A DNA stretch of 6,030 nt, from positions 1-6,030 of the forward strand of contig URRT01000110.1 in NCBI GenBank assembly GCA_900550355.1. Reading direction: 5' to 3'. This document shows, piece after piece, positions 1-6,030 of this stretch. Both the position numbers and the translations under genes were made by a program. The notes below the pieces were generated by a model, which did no database searches, was not told the DNA's origin, and saw only the letters and a list, made by a program, of their open reading frames with translations. The number at the start of each line of letters is the position of its first letter. Positions within the stretch are counted from its first letter, which is position 1. The DNA comes from an uncultured Collinsella sp. Its GTDB lineage: Bacteria; Actinomycetota; Coriobacteriia; Coriobacteriales; Coriobacteriaceae.

Positions 1-60
1 CTTGGCGAAAACGGCAGCCGCAGCGATCGGAAAACAGGTGCGAATGGTCTTTGCAATCAT
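1..60 (-). CDS. N-terminal start of a protein, possibly DAK-domain phosphatase/kinase (partial)
   Basis: Twenty codons are visible from an ATG at 60, reading MIAKTIRTCFPIAAAAVFAK, before the window ends. The frame is open to the edge. A GGAG lies at 76-73, which is 12 nt from the ATG and longer than ideal. The gene follows the Gls24-family gene by 27 nt on the same strand. Gls24/Asp23-type proteins are commonly followed by a two-domain DAK phosphatase (FakA/DhaL-DhaK-like fatty acid kinase subunit). The short alanine-rich helix would fit the first helix of that family. No catalytic motif is inside the window, so the identity is inferred mainly from gene order. Any other gene start is possible. 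Confidence 0.45.
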   Translation of the reverse strand, partial: MIAKTIRTCFPIAAAAVFAK

Positions 61-87
61 GGGTATTTGAATCTCCGTTTTCGGATG

Positions 88-444
88 CTAGTTCAGACGG
101 CTCTTGAGCGCGTCGATATGGATGCCGATCTTAAGGCTGGCGGGATCGATCTGGGCGATCTCCTGCAAAGTGAAGGCAACGGAGCTCGAAAGATTGTGGC
201 AGACGGACTTCATGTTGACGCCGTTCTCGAGCACGACGTGAAGATCGACCGTAAGGCCGTCCTCGTCGGCGGAGACAAGCACGCCCTTGCGGAGGCGCTG
301 ACCGGCAAGCAGGCGCACGCTCTCGGCGCCCTGGAGCTGCTCGGCCATACCGACGACGCCATAGCACGTCATCGCGGCATAACCGGCAATATCGGCAATA
401 ACGTCGTTCGAGACGCTCAGGCTGCCGTTAATGGTCTCAGACAC
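88..444 (-). CDS. Gls24/Asp23 family alkaline-shock-like protein
   Basis: This is a 118-residue protein of the Gls24/Asp23 (DUF322, PF03780) family, whose members are small cytoplasmic or membrane-associated proteins linked to envelope stress. Their exact biochemical role is unsettled. Family features are visible: an N-terminal strand-helix block ('NGSLSVSNDVIADIAGYAA', about residues 6-24), then 'GVVGMAE' (29-35), a 'KGVLVSADEDGLTVDLHVVLENG' type core (53-75), and a C-terminal 'LKIGIHIDAL' strand. The length is normal for the family. I chose the GTG at 444 because AAAAGGAG at 458-451 sits 6 nt upstream. An ATG at 495 in the same frame would add 17 residues that do not resemble the family and would leave that ribosome site inside the gene. 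A probable DAK-domain gene follows 27 nt later. The family call is firm; the function is not. Confidence 0.86.
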   Translation of the reverse strand: MSETINGSLSVSNDVIADIAGYAAMTCYGVVGMAEQLQGAESVRLLAGQRLRKGVLVSADEDGLTVDLHVVLENGVNMKSVCHNLSSSVAFTLQEIAQIDPASLKIGIHIDALKSRLN

Positions 445-450
445 AAGAAT

Positions 451-477
451 CTCCTTTTCTTGGTGCTCGCGGCACCA
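451..477 (-). promoter_or_regulatory. Shine-Dalgarno site and upstream mini-hairpin of the Gls24-family gene
   Basis: AAAAGGAG at 458-451 is a strong ribosome site 6 nt before the GTG at 444, and it decides that start. Just upstream, TGGTGC (477-472) and GCACCA (466-461) form a 6-bp stem around a 5-nt CGCGA loop. The stem ends 3 nt before the ribosome site and does not cover it, so it may only stabilise the 5' leader. The ribosome site is clear; any regulatory role for the stem is speculative. Confidence 0.6.
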
Positions 478-501
478 TGTCGTGGGAGCAATCATTGCAA
501 T

Positions 502-507
502 ATTCTA
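502..507 (-). promoter_or_regulatory. Possible -10 element for the Gls24-family gene
   Basis: TAGAAT on the minus strand matches five of six consensus -10 bases and would start RNA near 495, giving a leader of about 50 nt. No convincing -35 hexamer lies 16-18 nt upstream. A promoter is expected somewhere in 445-600, because a strong terminator at 601-631 separates this gene from the tRNA. The assignment is weak. The rest of 508-600 shows no other recognisable element. Confidence 0.33.
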
Positions 508-600
508 CAACGACCGCGCCATGTTGAGGTGGCGGGCCTCGGGATTACATCCTCGACACGAAATGTTGATACGGTAACGTTCGCGCCAAGCGATCGCGAC

Positions 601-631
601 AAAAAAACCCGCCGCATAAGCGACGGGTTTT
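601..631 (-). terminator. Rho-independent terminator of tRNA-Asn
   Basis: On the minus strand a 12-bp stem (631-620 with 615-604, one G-U wobble) closes a TTAT loop. The hairpin runs directly into a T tract: the seven Ts at 607-601, the first four of which also pair in the stem. It lies 7 nt after the tRNA CCA end. It should isolate the tRNA unit from the Gls24-family gene downstream. Confidence 0.92.
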
Positions 632-637
632 ACAACC

Positions 638-712
638 TGGCTCCCCGGGTAGGACTCGAACCTACAACAGCGCGGTTAACAGCCGCGTGCTCTACCATTG
701 AGCTACCGAGGA
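638..712 (-). tRNA. tRNA-Asn (anticodon GUU)
   Basis: The minus strand folds into a complete 75-nt cloverleaf. The acceptor stem is TCCTCGG with CCGGGGA (one U-G pair). The D-arm is GCTC/GAGC with a 7-nt loop. The anticodon stem is CGCGG/CCGCG with loop CTGTTAA, placing GTT at 680-678. The variable region is 5 nt, and the T-arm is GTAGG-TTCGAGT-CCTAC. The discriminator is G, and CCA is encoded at 640-638. The anticodon reads both Asn codons AAC and AAU. The gene has its own promoter and terminator and stands alone between rpoD and the Gls24-family gene. Confidence 0.97.
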
Positions 713-742
713 ATAGGTGCGTGCTCTCAAGCAACGAAGTTT

Positions 743-770
743 ATTATACGGACGAATCAGCTTAGGGCAA
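743..770 (-). promoter_or_regulatory. Promoter of tRNA-Asn
   Basis: A perfect TATAAT -10 lies at 748-743. Sixteen nucleotides upstream is TTGCCC at 770-765 as the -35 (the TTG core matches). The predicted start near 736 leaves about 24 nt to be removed from the tRNA 5' side, as RNase P processing expects. The upstream stretch 771-792 is very A/T rich with A runs, resembling an UP element as found at stable-RNA promoters. The -10 is certain as a match; the UP-element reading is inference. Confidence 0.8.
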
Positions 771-797
771 GAACTTTTTTAAGAAATTTTCCGACCC

Positions 798-851
798 AGT
801 CATTGGGGACGTTCTTGAACGACTAGTCATTCAAGAACGTCCCCAACGACT
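798..851. repeat. Long near-perfect palindrome, REP-like element
   Basis: Two 22-nt arms (798-819 and 830-851) are reverse complements with one mismatch (802 against 847). The inner 17 bp (803-819 with 830-846, from TTGGGGACGTTCTTGAA) are perfect. The 10-nt loop CGACTAGTCA itself contains the palindrome GACTAGTC. It sits 6 nt from the rpoD terminator stem and upstream of the tRNA promoter. Neither strand has a T tract after it, so it is not a classic terminator. GGGGACGTTCTT-like palindromes recur between genes in many gut bacteria and can accompany REP-associated Y1 transposases. That link is from memory, and only one copy is in this window. Confidence 0.7.
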
Positions 852-857
852 ACATGA

Positions 858-891
858 AAGCGCCCCCAAGCAGATGTGCTTGAGGGCGCTT
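858..891 (-). terminator. Terminator-like hairpin after rpoD
   Basis: A 15-bp GC-rich stem (891-877 with 872-858, one G-U wobble in the minus-strand RNA) closes the tetraloop CAUC, starting 9 nt after the rpoD stop codon. The position and strength fit the end of the rpoD transcript. Only three Ts overlap or follow the stem before CATG, so it lacks a good U tract. It may terminate weakly or serve mainly as a 3'-end stabiliser. Confidence 0.65.
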
Positions 892-900
892 CTTGCTTGA

Positions 901-2250
<1,350 letters not shown>

Positions 2251-2255
2251 AGATT

Positions 2256-2262
2256 CTCCCTT
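2256..2262 (-). promoter_or_regulatory. Ribosome binding site that decides the rpoD start
   Basis: AAGGGAG lies 5 nt before the GTG at 2250 and within the first codons after the upstream ATG at 2265. The ATG itself has only CTGTGGACT before it, with no purine-rich match. This favours initiation at GTG. Confidence 0.7.
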
Positions 2263-2282
2263 CATAGTCCACAGGACTCAAT

Positions 2283-2291
2283 ACTTTAGCA
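2283..2291 (-). promoter_or_regulatory. Possible extended -10 promoter of rpoD
   Basis: TGC-TAAAGT on the minus strand (2291-2283) resembles an extended -10, which can work without a good -35. None is visible at 16-18 nt. RNA would begin near 2276, leaving only about 11 nt before the ATG at 2265 but about 26 nt before the GTG at 2250, which fits the GTG start. An alternative -10, TATAGA at 2309-2304, also lacks a -35. rpoD may equally be read from dnaG. Confidence 0.33.
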
Positions 2292-2304
2292 CACACATTG
2301 ACGT

Positions 2305-2332
2305 CTATACCCAAAAAGAAGACTGGATATAG
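2305..2332 (-). other. Hairpin in the dnaG-rpoD spacer
   Basis: CTATATCC (2332-2325) pairs with GGGTATAG (2312-2305) over 8 bp with one U-G wobble. The 12-nt loop is pyrimidine-rich (AGTCTTCTTTTT). It lies 28 nt after the dnaG stop. There is no T tract after it, so it is not a standard terminator. It could be a processing or stability element separating dnaG and rpoD messages, but a chance fold cannot be excluded. Confidence 0.4.
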
Positions 2333-2360
2333 GCGAGAATACGCTGGTTGACCACAACAT

Positions 2361-4469
2361 CTAGGCTTGTTCGGTGCCCGCGGCCTCCAGGCCGATCAAA
2401 CGGAACGGGTCCGCCACGCCGCCGATCGACTTTTGCAGTTCGCGTTGACGTTGCGAATCCTGCGCGGCCTGCACGGTCAGCGCGCGACGGGCCTCATCAT
2501 CGAGTGAACGGTCCTGGCGCAGCTTGGCCTGTGCGGCACGCATGCGACGCTTGATGGTGTAGAGCTCAAGCGTATCAAGCATAAACACGATGTTCGTCTC
2601 GGTGGGGTGCTTGCTCGTCGCGGAGATGCGCCCGGCACTCACAAGCGTTGCCGCATCGGGACACACTGAGCGCGCCGCATCCATGCAGGCTGCAGGATCG
2701 GTTCCCGGCGGCGTTGCCAGAACGGCCCATGCAATGGACTCGTGACGCGGGTCAACCCACTCGATGGAGCAGATGCGGTCGGCATACGTGCGGAACAGGT
2801 CGGGGTAGCTCGTGAGCATCGTCAACAGCTCGCGCTCCCCTGCCAAGGACTTGCGTTCAAGATCGGTAAGAACCATCGGCGCCGCCGCAGCCGGTGCGCC
2901 CGAACCGTCAGCCACAGGCACAGCGCCCATACCATCAGGCACATCGATCGGCGGCAGGTCGTCGACGACCTCCACGGGCGCGGCGCCGTAGGCATCGAGC
3001 GGGACGTAGTCGTACGGCTCTTCTTCGACCGGCGCGGACACCGGCGGCGTCGCGCCCGATGCCCAAGCACCGCGACCGGCATCGCGAGAACCCGACGCCC
3101 GACCGCCCGCGCTACCGGACCGCTCAGTCTGTGCCCGTTGGCGCTCATAGTTCTGCTCACGACGTCGTTCCGCATCCTCGCGCTTGGCGACATCGCGAAA
3201 CACACGACCCGAGCTCGCGCGCACCGTCTCCAGATCCAAACCCAGCAGATCGGCAATCTGGATAAAGTACGTGTCGATCATATAGCTGTTGCGCAACGGA
3301 TAGATAAGCGTCAGCGCATCTTCCAGCGCCTTAGCGCGACCGCCCGGCGTGGTGATGTCACTCGACTCCTGCAGCGAACGGTAGACAAAGTCCATAAGCG
3401 GCTCGGCAGCGTCGATGCGCGTCTGCAGTGCCTCGCCACCATGTGCGGTGATGAACTCCATGGGGTCGTTGCCGTCGGGGAGCACCACGCAGCGCAGGTC
3501 CATGGAATCCTGCTCGATAAACTGAATCGCGCGACGGGCGGCCTTCTGGCCCGCTGCATCGCCGTCGAACATATACACGATGCGCTTGGCAAAGCGAGTG
3601 AGCGTCTTGACGTGGTGCTCCGTGAGGGCGGTGCCCAGCGTGGCAACAACGTTTTTAATCCCCGCCTCCCAGCAGGCGATGCAATCGGTATAGCCCTCTA
3701 CCACGATGGCGGTATCCTGCGCGACGATAAACTCCTTGGCCCAATTAAAGCCGTAGAGGTTTCGCTTTTTATGAAACACGCTCGTCTCGGCGGTGTTGAG
3801 ATACTTAGGCTGGCCGTCGCCCATAATGCGACCGCCAAAGGCAATGTTGTGACCCTGCTCGTCAAAGATGGGGAACATCACGCGGTCGTAAAAGCGGTCG
3901 GCAAGCTGCCCGCGCCCGCGACTCACGGCAACGTTGGCGTCGATCATCTCCTGCGGGGTAAAACCCGCCTGGGACAGGTGCGACACCAGCGCGTTACGGC
4001 CCGGTGCAAAGCCCAGGCAGTAGCGGCGGCAGACGTCGCCGCCCATGCCGCGGCTGGCAAGGTACTCGCGCGGACGGCCGTCCTTACCGCGCATGAGCAT
4101 GGTGTGGTAGAACTGGGCGGTCTCGGCGCACAGATCGTAGATGCGGGCACGCTTGGTGCCGCGCTCGCGGCGATCTCCGGTGTCATGCAGCTCAATACCC
4201 GCGCGATCGGCCAAGTAACGGATTGACTCGGGAAAGCTCAGGTTCTCGCGCTTCATGATATACGTGAAAACGTCGCCACCCTCGCCGCAACCAAAGCAAT
4301 GCCACACCTGCGTGGCGGGGATAATGTGGAAGGACGGCGTCTTCTCGCCATGGAAGGGGCAGCATCCCCAAAACTCATGGCCGCGAGGCTTGAGCTCGAC
4401 CGTTTCCTGCACGATGGCAACCAGGTCAGACGCAGCGCGTACCTGGTCTTTTTCCTCATCGCTAATCAC
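2361..4469 (-). CDS. dnaG: DNA primase DnaG
   Basis: DnaG synthesises the short RNA primers for Okazaki fragments and leading-strand starts, working with the replicative helicase DnaB. The 702-aa product has the N-terminal CHC2 zinc ribbon with ligands C37, H40, C58 and C61 ('CPFH' and 'CFGC', spacing as in E. coli), a primase N-terminal domain, and a TOPRIM catalytic domain with 'VVEGYTD' (E258) and 'FDGDAAG' (D302, D304), then 'PDGNDPMEF' (331-339). A low-complexity Arg/Gly/Ala then Pro/acidic linker runs from about 430 to 535, followed by a helical C-terminal helicase-binding domain (about 537-690). The start is GTG at 4469, with AGGGGGTG at 4484-4477 seven nt upstream. It overlaps the ribF stop by 8 nt, and rpoD follows. 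The linker makes it longer than many DnaG proteins (about 580-650 aa). Confidence 0.97.
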   Translation of the reverse strand: MISDEEKDQVRAASDLVAIVQETVELKPRGHEFWGCCPFHGEKTPSFHIIPATQVWHCFGCGEGGDVFTYIMKRENLSFPESIRYLADRAGIELHDTGDRRERGTKRARIYDLCAETAQFYHTMLMRGKDGRPREYLASRGMGGDVCRRYCLGFAPGRNALVSHLSQAGFTPQEMIDANVAVSRGRGQLADRFYDRVMFPIFDEQGHNIAFGGRIMGDGQPKYLNTAETSVFHKKRNLYGFNWAKEFIVAQDTAIVVEGYTDCIACWEAGIKNVVATLGTALTEHHVKTLTRFAKRIVYMFDGDAAGQKAARRAIQFIEQDSMDLRCVVLPDGNDPMEFITAHGGEALQTRIDAAEPLMDFVYRSLQESSDITTPGGRAKALEDALTLIYPLRNSYMIDTYFIQIADLLGLDLETVRASSGRVFRDVAKREDAERRREQNYERQRAQTERSGSAGGRASGSRDAGRGAWASGATPPVSAPVEEEPYDYVPLDAYGAAPVEVVDDLPPIDVPDGMGAVPVADGSGAPAAAAPMVLTDLERKSLAGERELLTMLTSYPDLFRTYADRICSIEWVDPRHESIAWAVLATPPGTDPAACMDAARSVCPDAATLVSAGRISATSKHPTETNIVFMLDTLELYTIKRRMRAAQAKLRQDRSLDDEARRALTVQAAQDSQRQRELQKSIGGVADPFRLIGLEAAGTEQA

Positions 4470-5001
4470 GGATGCTCACCCCCTGATCGCCCAAGTTGTG
4501 ACGAATATCCTCGATATTACCCTCGACGGTCGCGATCAACTCATCCAGCGAATCGAACACACGCGAGGGACGCAGCCAGCGCGTAAACGCCAGCGAAACG
4601 GAAGCGCCGTACAGGTCGCCCGTATAACCAATTAAATTAGCCTCGAGATGCGCAGATGCCGCATCGTCAGCATACGTTGGCGGCAGGCCGACGTTCACAG
4701 CAGCGGGCCACGCGGTGTCATCGACCAGCACCAGACCCTCATACACGCCATCGGCTGGCACCTGAATGCCGTCGGGAACCTGCAAGTTTGCCGTGGGAAA
4801 GCCCATGCCAGAACCCTCGTGACGGCCGCGAATAACACCGCCACGCACCATATACGGACGGCCGAGTAACCCAGCAGCAAGCTCCACATGGCCCTGTCCC
4901 AGCTCATGACGAATGCGGGTGGCGCAAATGGCCTCACCGCCCTCGCAAAGCAGGTCGTGACCATACACGTCAACGCCGTGCTCGGAACCCCAGGAGCGCA
5001 T
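4462..5001 (-). CDS. ribF: RibF C-terminal part in the shifted frame (riboflavin kinase domain)
   Basis: In the frame ending at TAG 4464-4462, family-like sequence begins around 5020 ('SGVAEMRSWGSEHGVDVYGHDLL' region) and includes the entire riboflavin kinase beta-barrel domain: 'GRPYMVRGGVIRG', 'GFPTAN', 'GVY', 'NVGLPPTY', the catalytic-Glu segment 'HLEANLIGYTG' and 'LYGASVSLAF'. The frame stays open back to 5193, but the residues before about 5045 are shadow sequence. The first plausible internal start is the ATG at 5001, so a free-standing kinase domain could in principle be made, but no ribosome site supports it. It is best read as the second half of one ribF gene. Confidence 0.5.
   Translation of the reverse strand: MRSWGSEHGVDVYGHDLLCEGGEAICATRIRHELGQGHVELAAGLLGRPYMVRGGVIRGRHEGSGMGFPTANLQVPDGIQVPADGVYEGLVLVDDTAWPAAVNVGLPPTYADDAASAHLEANLIGYTGDLYGASVSLAFTRWLRPSRVFDSLDELIATVEGNIEDIRHNLGDQGVSIRD
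4477..4484 (-). promoter_or_regulatory. Ribosome binding site of dnaG inside ribF
   Basis: AGGGGGTG sits 7 nt before the dnaG GTG start, within the last codons of ribF. Since the dnaG start overlaps the ribF stop, ribosomes finishing ribF could restart on dnaG. The match is strong enough for independent initiation as well. Confidence 0.65.
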
Positions 5002-5485
5002 CTCGGCAACACCAGAAGCACCGCAGGCAGAAAGCGCCGCCACAACCCAGCCTAAAGTCACTGCCAACGCGAATCGATCGAATGTCGACCAGACGCGACA
5101 CCAGCGAGAGAAAATCAACATGGTCAAGCGCCGCAACCTCAGGCGTAAAGGGAACGGCCACCACCGCATCGACCCCGGTTTGAGCCAAGGCATGCAGACG
5201 GTCGGCCGTCGTCATCAATTTTTGAGCGGGCGAAGGGCTCACCACAACGTCCGGGTCGGGATCGAAGGTAACCACGACCGCCTTACAGCCATGGGCACGG
5301 GCATCACGGACAAGCGCTTCGATGAGTTCCTGGTGTCCACGGTGAACGCCGTCGAACACGCCAATGGCGATTGAAGCGGCACCCAAGTGCTCACACTCAT
5401 TAAACGTATCGGCAGCAACGATGCGAGCCTCGTCCGACTCGCCCGCGAAAAAGACACGCGCGAGCTCGCGAGCGGACAACATCAT
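4970..5485 (-). CDS. ribF: RibF N-terminal part as it reads in this sequence (FMN adenylyltransferase domain)
   Basis: As printed, translation from the ATG at 5485 gives 171 residues. The first ~149 are a normal FAD-synthetase nucleotidyltransferase domain with the HxGH-type signature 'GVFDGVHRGH' (42-51), 'VVTFDPDP' (71-78) and 'IRVGSDFRLG' (138-147). The last ~20 (beginning 'FCLRCFWCC') are out-of-frame, Cys/Trp/Arg-rich and unlike the family. They end at a TGA at 4972-4970. The start has no strong ribosome site and overlaps the truB stop in ATGA, so translation is probably coupled to truB. A second ATG follows immediately. If the frameshift is real, this truncated domain lacks its last segment and the whole kinase domain. 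Confidence 0.6.
   Translation of the reverse strand: MMLSARELARVFFAGESDEARIVAADTFNECEHLGAASIAIGVFDGVHRGHQELIEALVRDARAHGCKAVVVTFDPDPDVVVSPSPAQKLMTTADRLHALAQTGVDAVVAVPFTPEVAALDHVDFLSLVSRLVDIRSIRVGSDFRLGCGGAFCLRCFWCCRDALLGFRARR
5012..5050 (-). other. Frameshift site with imperfect tandem repeat in ribF
   Basis: On the coding strand two similar units follow each other: GGCGCTTTCTG (5038-5028) and GGTGCTTCTG (5023-5014). The first has one T more (TTT at 5033-5031). Deleting that T restores the frame and reads G-A-S-A-C-G-A-S-G, two matching GAS units leading into 'VAEMRSW'. The shift must fall between roughly 5050 and 5020, since both flanks are family-like. There is no obvious programmed frameshift signal. 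Confidence 0.7.
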
Positions 5486-6030
5486 CGAACACCGCCGATT
5501 GCCTGCGGAAACACGTGCTCCATGACAAAGCGGCCGCCCTCAATGCGGGCGAGCGCCTTGAGTCCCCCATCGAGCACCAACGCAAACGGCGCCTTCGAGG
5601 AATCGAAATCGGCAAGCGCACGCTCAACGGGAATGCGTCGGCCGCAGAGCAGGTCGTCGGCAAGATTGCCCGGCAAGTCAACACGTGTGGCGCCCAGGGC
5701 CGCAATGGGATCCAGGGCAAAGCCAGCCGCGGACTCGGGAGAAAGCTCCTCGACCGCATGACAAGCGCCAATGGAAACAACACCGGAAGCCGTGCGGCGC
5801 AGCGCGGAAATATGCGCGGCGCTATCGCAAGCGTGGCCCAGGTCGCGAGCGAGCGCACGGATATAGGTGCCCTTGCTCACCGAGAACGTCACGGTCCACA
5901 CACACGTATCACCTTCGCCGCCCACGGCGATCAGGTCGGCGGCATAGACCTCGACGGGGCGCGGAGGTAGGTCCACCGCATTGCCCTCGCGAGCAGACTT
6001 GTAGGCGCGAACGCCATTGACCGAGATAGC
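5482..6030 (-). CDS. truB: tRNA pseudouridine(55) synthase TruB (C-terminal part)
   Basis: TruB makes pseudouridine at position 55 in the T-loop of tRNAs. The last 182 codons are present; the start and the catalytic Asp motif lie beyond the right edge. The visible part opens with 'AISVNGVRAYKSAREG', matching the family's S-A-(I/K)-x-V-x-G-x-R-x-Y-x-x-A-R-x-G block. It continues with 'PRPVEV', then 'VSKGTYIRALARDLG' (the conserved S-K-G-T-Y-I-R motif of the active-site domain), 'ALRRTASG' and a C-terminal RNA-binding extension ('DLPGNLADDLLCGRRIPV'). It ends at TGA 5484-5482, overlapping the ribF ATG by 4 nt. TruB followed by RibF is a common bacterial order. Confidence 0.95.
   Translation of the reverse strand, partial: AISVNGVRAYKSAREGNAVDLPPRPVEVYAADLIAVGGEGDTCVWTVTFSVSKGTYIRALARDLGHACDSAAHISALRRTASGVVSIGACHAVEELSPESAAGFALDPIAALGATRVDLPGNLADDLLCGRRIPVERALADFDSSKAPFALVLDGGLKALARIEGGRFVMEHVFPQAIGGVR

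Larger units (their letters stand above)
4462..5485 (-). pseudogene. ribF: Bifunctional riboflavin kinase/FMN adenylyltransferase RibF, interrupted by a frameshift
   Basis: RibF converts riboflavin to FMN and then FAD. The gene is whole in content but split between two frames. Codons from the ATG at 5485 read the FAD-synthetase half up to 'VGSDFRLG' (about residues 140-147). The rest, starting at 'SGVAEMRSWG', continues in the frame that ends at 4462. Removing one base near 5031 gives one 340-aa protein, close to the usual 305-340. Motifs in that joined protein: 'GVFDGVHRGH' (42-51), 'TFDPDP' (73-78), 'GRPYMVRGGVIRG' (208-220), 'GFPTAN' (228-233), 'NVGLPPTY' (264-271) and 'HLEANLIGYTGDLYG' (279-293, with the kinase catalytic Glu at 281). 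The gene overlaps truB by 4 nt (ATGA) and dnaG by 8 nt. No motif has decayed, so a sequencing error or very recent mutation fits better than an old pseudogene. Confidence 0.88.

Noticed and set aside
590..597. GCGATCGC octamer palindrome
   Set aside because: Only one exact copy was seen and such octamers are expected by chance in GC-rich DNA; no array or origin context.
67..765. A 232-residue plus-strand reading frame ending in 'PRVGLEPTTARLTA'
   Set aside because: It is antisense to the Gls24-family gene and the tRNA. The PRVGLEPTT string is the familiar false translation of the reverse complement of a tRNA T-arm and acceptor stem.
798..851. CRISPR repeat or rho-independent terminator reading of the palindrome
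   Set aside because: There is only one copy with no spacers, and neither strand has a T run after the stem.
2742..4226. A 494-residue plus-strand reading frame opposite dnaG
   Set aside because: It mirrors dnaG codons in a GC-rich genome, has no family motifs and no ribosome site, and is His/Arg/Ala-rich as expected for a shadow frame.
5002..5193. Separate protein start at 5193 in the shifted ribF frame
   Set aside because: Residues from 5193 to about 5045 are out-of-frame shadow of the FAD-synthetase domain; family-like sequence starts only after the frameshift point.

Overview
The window is a GC-rich bacterial chromosome segment, and every supported gene lies on the minus strand. Genes therefore read from high to low coordinates. 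GC-rich third codon positions, a primary sigma factor with a long acidic then basic N-terminal extension, and a truB-ribF-dnaG-rpoD run suggest an actinobacterium-like organism. My best guess is a gut Coriobacteriia member such as Collinsella. That guess rests on recalled sequence character, not on any search.

Layout from right to left (transcription order): (1) 6030-5482, the C-terminal part of truB (tRNA pseudouridine-55 synthase), cut by the window edge. (2) 5485-4462, ribF (bifunctional riboflavin kinase/FMN adenylyltransferase), overlapping truB by 4 nt and interrupted by a +1 frameshift near 5031. (3) 4469-2361, dnaG (primase), with a GTG start overlapping the ribF stop by 8 nt. (4) A 110-nt spacer to the chosen rpoD start, holding a hairpin and possible weak promoters. 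(5) 2250-901, rpoD (primary sigma factor), followed by a terminator-like hairpin and then by a separate long, near-perfect palindrome that resembles a dispersed REP-type element. (6) A strong consensus promoter driving tRNA-Asn(GUU) at 712-638, closed by a textbook rho-independent terminator. (7) 444-88, a small Gls24/Asp23-family protein, and (8) at the left edge, 20 codons of a following gene that is probably the DAK-phosphatase partner often found beside such proteins.

Functionally this is a housekeeping region. truB, ribF, dnaG and rpoD overlap or lie close together, so they look translationally coupled and perhaps co-transcribed, joining RNA modification, flavin cofactor synthesis, replication priming and sigma factor supply. 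The tRNA is a separate unit. The Gls24 gene sits behind the tRNA terminator and needs its own promoter.

I see no phage, CRISPR, transposase or defence genes. The points most worth checking are the ribF frameshift, which coincides with an imperfect short tandem repeat in a gene expected to be essential, and the palindrome between rpoD and the tRNA promoter. No stretch longer than about 200 bases lacks a feature.
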